Source: Fibrobacteria bacterium GUT307
GTDB lineage: Bacteria; Fibrobacterota; Fibrobacteria; Fibrobacterales; Fibrobacteraceae
NCBI GenBank assembly: GCA_001462235.1
Contig: LIUI01000030.1
Location: 1-45,793 of the forward strand
DNA: 45,793 nt
Direction of reading: 5' to 3'
A model generated the notes under the pieces. That model saw only the letters and a program-made list of their open reading frames with translations. It was not told where the DNA came from and made no database searches. The translations under genes and the position numbers were made by a program. Positions 40,622-45,793 of this stretch are shown one piece after another (the first letter of the stretch is position 1; every line of letters starts with the position of its first letter).

Positions 40622-41119
40622 CTCCCACTCTCCGGCTTTTAATGCCCCCAGTTCATAATCGCCAATTCTGCTCCTGTGCAGAGCGGCTACCTTGTTGCCA
40701 ACAGCGGCGAACATCCTTTTCACTTGATGGTAAACCCCACCTTTTATTGTTATTTCCGCTATGTTTTCCGCTGTAAGTTTCAATTCCAAAGCTGTGCAAG
40801 GGCGTTTTTCATTGCGCAGTTGAACGCCTGCCAAAAGTTCTTTTTGCATTTCTTCGGTTAAGGGTTCTGCAAGTGTGGCTATATAGGTTTTAGCAAAGCC
40901 CTTTTTTGGGTGTTCTATTTTGTGGATAAATTCGCCGTCGTTTGAAAGGAGGATTAAACCTGTGGTATCATGGTCAAGCCTGCCTGCGCATTGCAGGCCA
41001 TCTTTTATGAGTTGTGGCGGGAATAGAGAGAATACGGATTCATGGCTTGTGGGTGCGTGGCTGCATTCGTAGCCGTGCGGTTTATTGAGTTTTATATAGA
41101 CTTTGTTTTTTATTTTCAT
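40592..41119 (-). CDS. RsuA/RluE-family pseudouridine synthase without S4 domain
   Basis: The 175-aa enzyme has the family motif AGRLDHDTTGLILLSNDGEF with the catalytic Asp, KTYIATL, and the C-terminal signature KGGVYHQVKRMFAAVGNKVAALHR. It lacks the N-terminal S4 RNA-binding domain usual in RsuA, like some short relatives. It modifies a uridine in rRNA; the site cannot be read from the sequence. The ATG follows the TAG of the TPR/transglutaminase gene with no gap, so the two are translationally coupled. Confidence 0.9.
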   Translation of the reverse strand: MKIKNKVYIKLNKPHGYECSHAPTSHESVFSLFPPQLIKDGLQCAGRLDHDTTGLILLSNDGEFIHKIEHPKKGFAKTYIATLAEPLTEEMQKELLAGVQLRNEKRPCTALELKLTAENIAEITIKGGVYHQVKRMFAAVGNKVAALHRSRIGDYELGALKAGEWELFTLFCPIG

Positions 41120-44100
41120 CTACTTAACATTTATTTTTGGACTTGCCATTTTCAATGCCGCATCCCATTCTTGCTTAATGCCTTCGTATTCGCTTGGGTC
41201 TGCAAAAACGGCGTCTGTTCGCCATTGCAAATTCAAATTTCTTTCGTCTTTGTTCAAAACTTTCATTTCAACAAACATATTTTTGGGTTTCTCATTAGCA
41301 ACTGCCAAAGAAACCTTGCCTTTGGCAGAACTCACGGAAAGCGAGTATTGGAATTTTGTTTCGTGCGGTATGCGTATAGGGTGATAGCGTTCTTTTACCG
41401 CCGGCAATCGCATCAAAGAACGTTCCCAAAGAATTGGGTATGGGCTAAACTGCGGGGAATTATACACAAGGGTTAGCATTAGCGGCTTTGAAAAATCCTC
41501 TGCATTTTGTGCCATAAAAGCCACGAGTTCGGAGTTTTCCAAACTCTGCGAAATCCATTTTGCAAAATATTCGCTTTGCTCTTTTTGGTCCCTTTGCAAA
41601 AGTTCATTTCTTATTGCGCTGGCAAATTTACCAGTAAAAATAAGGCTATCTCTAAAATGCCCAATGCCATTCTCGTCTATACGCAGGCGATGGAATAAGA
41701 ATGCCTCATGTTCCTGATTTATTTCCAAAATGGGCGTGATTGTTGAATAGCTGGAATCGCCTTTTATTACCAGTGCTACTCTGCCTTCCAAATCCAGCGG
41801 AATTGGGCGGCGGTTGCTCACCTTGTCGCTTGGGTCTATCCAAAGTTCGGGATAGTCTTTTGTTGCCGGCACATATAAAATTTCGTGGTTGAATTGCTGA
41901 ATAGAAGAAATTGCCTCGCTTCCGGATTCTTCCAAATGTATCAGAGCCAGATGGCTTTTAACCCCTATTGTTGCGAGCATTTCTTGAAGCAGCAAACTTT
42001 GGTCTTTGCAATCCCCTTGTTTTTCTTGCAGTGTTGCAAGTGCTGGCTTGGGAATTAGGGAATGCCCGCCAAAACCTCTGGAAGTGTATTTTACATTTTT
42101 GCGTACCCAGTCTGAAATGGCGTAAATAGCACTGAGTTTGTTTTTTGTGCCTGCAACTTCAAAAGCCTGCTCCCTAACGGGAACGGAATTTTTGTATTGA
42201 TGTTGTATTAAATTGTGATAACGTTCGCCTTCTTCGTTCCAGTAAAGTTTTGCTGCAAGCACCACACCGCTTCCAAAATCCTTGTATGCAGGCATGTATG
42301 GTTCCTTATGTATAACAACAGGGTCTTCAAGCGTCCATTCTATCCCGCCAGAAAATCCTGCACGCTCTGCTTCTCCATATTCGTCAAATAAAATTTTTGT
42401 TGTATCTGCGTAAACTTTGAACACGCTTTTTCCAACAGGATATTCACGGCTGAATTTATAATGTGTGTATGGAATTGAGCCGTCTGCTTTTATTGCGGTG
42501 CGGCTTGCCATGTAGTAGATAAAATCCCCAACAGAAAGCTGCAAGGGCAAGTGTGCGGTTTGAGCTTCGTTTTTATGGGCATTTGTGGTAGCATAAGTTA
42601 TATAGCCGCTTTTTAGATTTAAGGAATACTTTAATTTGAAAGTTGAATCATAAACATCAAGGGCATTTATGTAAACTCTATCTACACCCGGCAAATAATC
42701 TATTGTGATTTCGCTGAATAATTGAACTCCGCTTGAATTTAAAACTTGCAATAATCTTTGTTCCGTGCTTACCCAGGGTTGCCCCGGAATTACCTTTACG
42801 CTCTCATGCAAATAATGGGCTGCAACGGGATAATTCTTTTTTTGACTCAAAGAATCTATAATTAATTTCTTAATATTTGCAGGTTTTGACTCTGCCGGCT
42901 CTATAGCTTTTTGAATAGCTTTTATATCTGCTTTGCCCATAAATGCTTTTGAAGCAGAGAGAAAACTTTTTGCATCTTCGCTCTCGCTGTTTATAGCAAG
43001 GGCTTGATTCAAGGTTTGCTCCGCACCTTTATAATTCCTTAAATGAAAGAGGCTTTTTCCCTTTGCCAAGAGCAAGTCTGCATTTTTTTTGTCTTTTAAT
43101 AAGGCATCTTCGCTTACGGAAAGGGCTTCTTCATAGCGATTCAAGAATAAAAGAACTTCTGCATAAACCAAAGCTTGTTTTGAACTTATGCCAAACCGCC
43201 TTTTTACATCCATGAGCAAATCTGCAGCTTCGCTATAACGGTTCAAGCCCATAAGGGTTTTTGCAACATAAATTCCCAGCCTCTCGGTTGGTTGCTTTTC
43301 GTAAAGTGTTTGCACAGTTTCCATTGAAGCGGCTCTTTGCCCAAGGCCCCATAGGGCATCGCTTAAATTTATGTTTAGTTCTTCGTCGTGTGGCATTTTT
43401 TCCAAGGCGAGTTCTGCGTACTCCTTGGCTTTTTTGAAATTGTAAAGCGATTCGTGCATTTCACCTAAAATGAATAACAGCCGCCCACTCCGTTTTACCA
43501 AATCCGGTTGCGATTCAAAATGAGAAATACCCGGGCCGTATAAATGCCGCAGTTGGTAAACAAAACCGCAGTTCATTAAATAGAGGGTATCTGTTTTATC
43601 CATATCATTGGCTCGTTCAAAATAACTGAGTGCTTCTATGGGTTTCTCTTCCACAAGCCGCAAAAGCCCTATTTGATTTACAAGCCGTGCACTAAATCTT
43701 CTTGTTTTTGCGTGGGTGTTTTTTTCAAATTCTTTTGCGAGGTTAACTCCGTTTACGGCACGTTCCATTTCGTTTTTGAACTTGTTGTATAAAATTCCCT
43801 GTGCCCAAGAGATTGCCATAACTGCTCTGCCGTTTCCAAAAAAGAATTTGCCTTTGTAATTAAAATCAAAACTGCCAGCTACAAAAACAACATCAAAATT
43901 CCAAATCAAGTCGCTACCACTGGTGCTTTTTTTTACAGTTAGTTTTTCCGTATCCGGTGAAATACCGTGCCTCATGAGCATGGCTTTGAACACGTCTTCT
44001 GCGTTCAAAAAGTTCATATCTATATATGCGGCATAAATAAAAAATCCAAGCTCTTCGCTTGCATTCACCAGCATTAACTCAGCATCTTGGTTTATTGCAG

Positions 44101-44383
44101 CAATGCTTTCCCAATTATGCCAAATGGTATCTTTAACGCTCCACTTTAGCCCTAGAGGGGCAGAAGCATATTCCAAGACTTGTTCTTTGCCAACCTTTGT
44201 TTCTACGGAATCCGAGCCAAGCCCCCAAGAAGCATCTAACTCACCCTTTTCACCTGCAAGCTCAATTTGCGCAGAGCGTTCTGCAATGGGTTCCGGCTGT
44301 AAAGAGATTTCCCCTTTTACCAATGGTTTTGTAGTACAAGAGAGCAAGGCCAGGGCAATAGCCAAGGCAAAAAAACGGAACAT
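41120..44383 (-). CDS. Lipoprotein with TPR repeats, DUF3857-like and transglutaminase domains
   Basis: The 1087-aa protein has a lipobox (ALLSCTTKP). Residues about 245-490 form tandem tetratricopeptide repeats (e.g. EALSYFERANDMDKTDTLYL; KKAKEYAELALEKMPHDEEL). A beta region typical of DUF3857 precedes a transglutaminase-like domain at about 770-870. Its triad is visible: Cys in QGDCKDQSLLL, His in QFNHEILYV, Asp in LWIDPSD. Such DUF3857-transglutaminase proteins occur in Bacteroidetes and relatives; the enzyme activity is unproven. It follows divIVA by 5 nt, which suggests envelope growth or division, by context only. Confidence 0.87.
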   Translation of the reverse strand: MFRFFALAIALALLSCTTKPLVKGEISLQPEPIAERSAQIELAGEKGELDASWGLGSDSVETKVGKEQVLEYASAPLGLKWSVKDTIWHNWESIAAINQDAELMLVNASEELGFFIYAAYIDMNFLNAEDVFKAMLMRHGISPDTEKLTVKKSTSGSDLIWNFDVVFVAGSFDFNYKGKFFFGNGRAVMAISWAQGILYNKFKNEMERAVNGVNLAKEFEKNTHAKTRRFSARLVNQIGLLRLVEEKPIEALSYFERANDMDKTDTLYLMNCGFVYQLRHLYGPGISHFESQPDLVKRSGRLLFILGEMHESLYNFKKAKEYAELALEKMPHDEELNINLSDALWGLGQRAASMETVQTLYEKQPTERLGIYVAKTLMGLNRYSEAADLLMDVKRRFGISSKQALVYAEVLLFLNRYEEALSVSEDALLKDKKNADLLLAKGKSLFHLRNYKGAEQTLNQALAINSESEDAKSFLSASKAFMGKADIKAIQKAIEPAESKPANIKKLIIDSLSQKKNYPVAAHYLHESVKVIPGQPWVSTEQRLLQVLNSSGVQLFSEITIDYLPGVDRVYINALDVYDSTFKLKYSLNLKSGYITYATTNAHKNEAQTAHLPLQLSVGDFIYYMASRTAIKADGSIPYTHYKFSREYPVGKSVFKVYADTTKILFDEYGEAERAGFSGGIEWTLEDPVVIHKEPYMPAYKDFGSGVVLAAKLYWNEEGERYHNLIQHQYKNSVPVREQAFEVAGTKNKLSAIYAISDWVRKNVKYTSRGFGGHSLIPKPALATLQEKQGDCKDQSLLLQEMLATIGVKSHLALIHLEESGSEAISSIQQFNHEILYVPATKDYPELWIDPSDKVSNRRPIPLDLEGRVALVIKGDSSYSTITPILEINQEHEAFLFHRLRIDENGIGHFRDSLIFTGKFASAIRNELLQRDQKEQSEYFAKWISQSLENSELVAFMAQNAEDFSKPLMLTLVYNSPQFSPYPILWERSLMRLPAVKERYHPIRIPHETKFQYSLSVSSAKGKVSLAVANEKPKNMFVEMKVLNKDERNLNLQWRTDAVFADPSEYEGIKQEWDAALKMASPKINVK

Positions 44384-44388
44384 AACTA

Positions 44389-44841
44389 TTATTCATTCTC
44401 CATGCTGTTGAGCAAATCTTCCTGAGTTCTCATTAAATTGCGGAGGCGTGCAAAATAGCTTACCTGCATTTGCTTTAAACGGTCTATATCGGACCGTAAC
44501 TCATTTGCTCGGTTTCTTATTAAGTCTGCTTCTTTTTCTGCTTTAGCCTTTGCTTCTGCGATTATTAAGTCTGCTTCTTTGTTTGCTCTAACCTTTGTTT
44601 CTGTTAGAGTTTCTTGCATTGTAACCACAGCATCCTTTAAGATTGTTTCCATTTCGTGGAATTTATCGAGGCTTTTTTTGTCGTTATTTATGGTTTTGAG
44701 CAAGTCTGCTCGCTCGTTCAGCAAATTTTCAAAAGAAGTAGCAACCTCGTTCAAAAAAGCTTGAACTTCTTCCGGGTCATAGCCCCCCAGTTTTTTTGTG
44801 CTAAACTTCTGATTGCGAATATCTAAAGGTATTAGTTCCAT
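44389..44841 (-). CDS. divIVA: DivIVA-domain coiled-coil protein
   Basis: The 150-aa protein has a DivIVA N-terminal lipid-binding module (LIPLDIRNQKFSTKKLGGYD, then PEEVQAFLNEV) and a long coiled coil rich in Ala/Glu/Lys/Arg (KVRANKEADLIIAEAKAKAE). In other bacteria such proteins mark curved membrane at poles and septa. It is the first gene of an operon with the TPR/transglutaminase lipoprotein and the pseudouridine synthase. The start codon lies 6 nt after a TACATT box without a ribosome-binding site. Confidence 0.9.
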   Translation of the reverse strand: MELIPLDIRNQKFSTKKLGGYDPEEVQAFLNEVATSFENLLNERADLLKTINNDKKSLDKFHEMETILKDAVVTMQETLTETKVRANKEADLIIAEAKAKAEKEADLIRNRANELRSDIDRLKQMQVSYFARLRNLMRTQEDLLNSMENE

Positions 44842-44847
44842 GCTTAG

Positions 44848-44853
44848 AATGTA
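44848..44853 (-). promoter_or_regulatory. -10 box (TACATT) of the divIVA operon
   Basis: CTTTTTCTACATTCTAAGC then ATG on the minus strand, 6 nt after the box. Confidence 0.5.
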
Positions 44854-44874
44854 GAAAAAGTAGAGCTTGACTAA

Positions 44875-45793
44875 TCACCTCACCGGCACTCGCAAAATTA
44901 GCTTCTCGCTGCCAAATGACACTCTTGCTATATACATACCTTTTGGCAAGTGCCCAAACGATACGGCATATATGCCGTTGCCGAACTTTTGCCTATTTAT
45001 TAAGTCTCCGCTTAAACTGTAAATCTCAATCACCGCATTGTTTGTTGTTTGCAAATTTACGCCGTTGTAAATTTGCGTGGCTTGGTTGGCGGTTGCGATT
45101 TGCGGAAGACGGATGGGCGTACCCTCGCTGGAACTGGACGAGGAGTTGTCGGAAGAACTACTGCTTGATATTCCTTGGATGAATTTCGTTACAAGGTTAT
45201 TGCCGTTTGCCTCCAACTCCCAGCCCGGATTGATAAGCATAAAATTGTCGATATAAGCTGCACCATTGGTTACTACCTCTCTGCCCGCAGAAACATCGCC
45301 TTCAAGCGTAATACTGTATGTATTTTCGCCGGGGGTAAAATCGGCTGAAGCCTCTATTCTCGAAACAGTTGAAATTTTGATGCCCCCGGTAATCACGGGC
45401 GAGCCGCTAATAGTGAAGCTACCACTGTTGTCAATCGCATAGCCACTGCCGGTGTTGACAATATCGGCACTAGTGTTTATGCCAATACTTTCTGGAATTT
45501 TGATAGTAGAACTACTATTATTTGAAGCTATTTTACCTGAAAGCACAGCATAAAAGGAGCCAATACCACTGGAAAGAATGGGAAACTCTGCTGTTTGCGT
45601 ACCGATGGACAAGGTAACGTCACCATTCCCAAACTGTATGAAAACGGGAGGACATACTCCCGGGCATGGTTTGGTGTCTGCATCCGCTTTTATGGCGGCA
45701 AGCAGATCTGTGATTGATGTGCCAGCTTCAAAAAAAGTGTCTTTAGAAACCTTAAACGGATAACCGTTGCTGGGGCCATAGTCAATGATGTAG
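44875..45793 (-). CDS. Secreted protein with Ser linker and T9SS tail (5' end outside window)
   Basis: The frame stays open from 45612 (a TTG in the track) to the window edge, so the true gene is longer and its start is not visible. The visible 305 residues include a beta-rich region with repeated short strands (IKIPESIGINTSADI, GSPVITGGIKIST), suggestive of a beta-helix or pectate-lyase-like surface protein. A serine-run linker (GISSSSSSDNSSSSSSEG) and a T9SS sorting domain (IEIYSLSGDLINRQKFGNGI...LPKGMYIARVSFG) follow. It would be exported by T9SS. Enzymatic function cannot be judged. Confidence 0.82.
   Translation of the reverse strand, partial: YIIDYGPSNGYPFKVSKDTFFEAGTSITDLLAAIKADADTKPCPGVCPPVFIQFGNGDVTLSIGTQTAEFPILSSGIGSFYAVLSGKIASNNSSSTIKIPESIGINTSADIVNTGSGYAIDNSGSFTISGSPVITGGIKISTVSRIEASADFTPGENTYSITLEGDVSAGREVVTNGAAYIDNFMLINPGWELEANGNNLVTKFIQGISSSSSSDNSSSSSSEGTPIRLPQIATANQATQIYNGVNLQTTNNAVIEIYSLSGDLINRQKFGNGIYAVSFGHLPKGMYIARVSFGSEKLILRVPVR

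Overview
The window most likely comes from a Fibrobacterota bacterium (Fibrobacter or a termite-gut relative). It is AT-rich and dense in secreted cellulolytic enzymes. At least five secreted proteins end in a type IX secretion (T9SS) sorting tail, and two carry the serine-run linkers typical of Fibrobacter surface proteins. A PorU-like C25 sortase and a succinate/acetate CoA-transferase also fit a cellulose-degrading, succinate-forming anaerobe. No taxonomic search was possible, so this is inference from gene content.

Layout. Positions 1-3175 are an accessory patch: the tail of a PD-(D/E)XK/ATPase-like protein, a DUF4143-type ATPase, two coiled-coil PD-(D/E)XK proteins with internal DNA repeats, and a broken antitoxin-like fragment. 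Positions 3320-9791 hold a T9SS cargo protein, a DUF2335 membrane protein with a small partner, a Ser-linker lipoprotein with a carbohydrate-binding-like domain, and two tandem GH5 cellulases. The 3' end of the second GH5 gene is duplicated (about 257 bp). Between the two copies lies an insert carrying a promoter-driven structured small RNA and a phage-type PBECR nuclease gene whose 3' end is antisense to that RNA. Positions 10853-20173 are a compact six-gene run of exported proteins: a carbohydrate-binding-like protein, three outer-membrane barrels with a shared motif, a Cys-rich lipoprotein, and a GH18-like protein that has lost its catalytic glutamate. This run is the best candidate here for an undescribed envelope system.

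Positions 20194-29643 are mostly housekeeping and signalling. They include a SprA-related metallopeptidase behind a textbook sigma-28 promoter, a lipid kinase, tRNA-Gln, rplY, mlaF, pth, an RRM protein and argS. A degenerate HD-GYP protein lies tail to tail with a REC-GGDEF diguanylate cyclase, followed by the CoA-transferase. Positions 29689-36132 hold an orphan DNA methyltransferase sitting behind the signal-peptide leader of a lost secreted protein, then a GH9 cellulase with a CBM32-like domain inserted in its catalytic domain, a GH3 beta-glucosidase and a small protein. The rest contains porU, two small unknown genes, and an operon of divIVA, a TPR/transglutaminase lipoprotein and an RsuA-type pseudouridine synthase. 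A T9SS cargo gene cut by the window edge comes last.

Two regulatory themes recur. Most transcription units start with a TATATT -10 box, often as TTTTCTATATTT. In about nine genes that box lies only 6-9 nt before the start codon with no Shine-Dalgarno sequence, which predicts leaderless mRNAs; other genes have clear AGGAG-type sites. Functionally, GH5, GH9 and GH3 would turn cellulose into glucose, T9SS and PorU would export and anchor the enzymes, and the CoA-transferase belongs to acetate/succinate fermentation.
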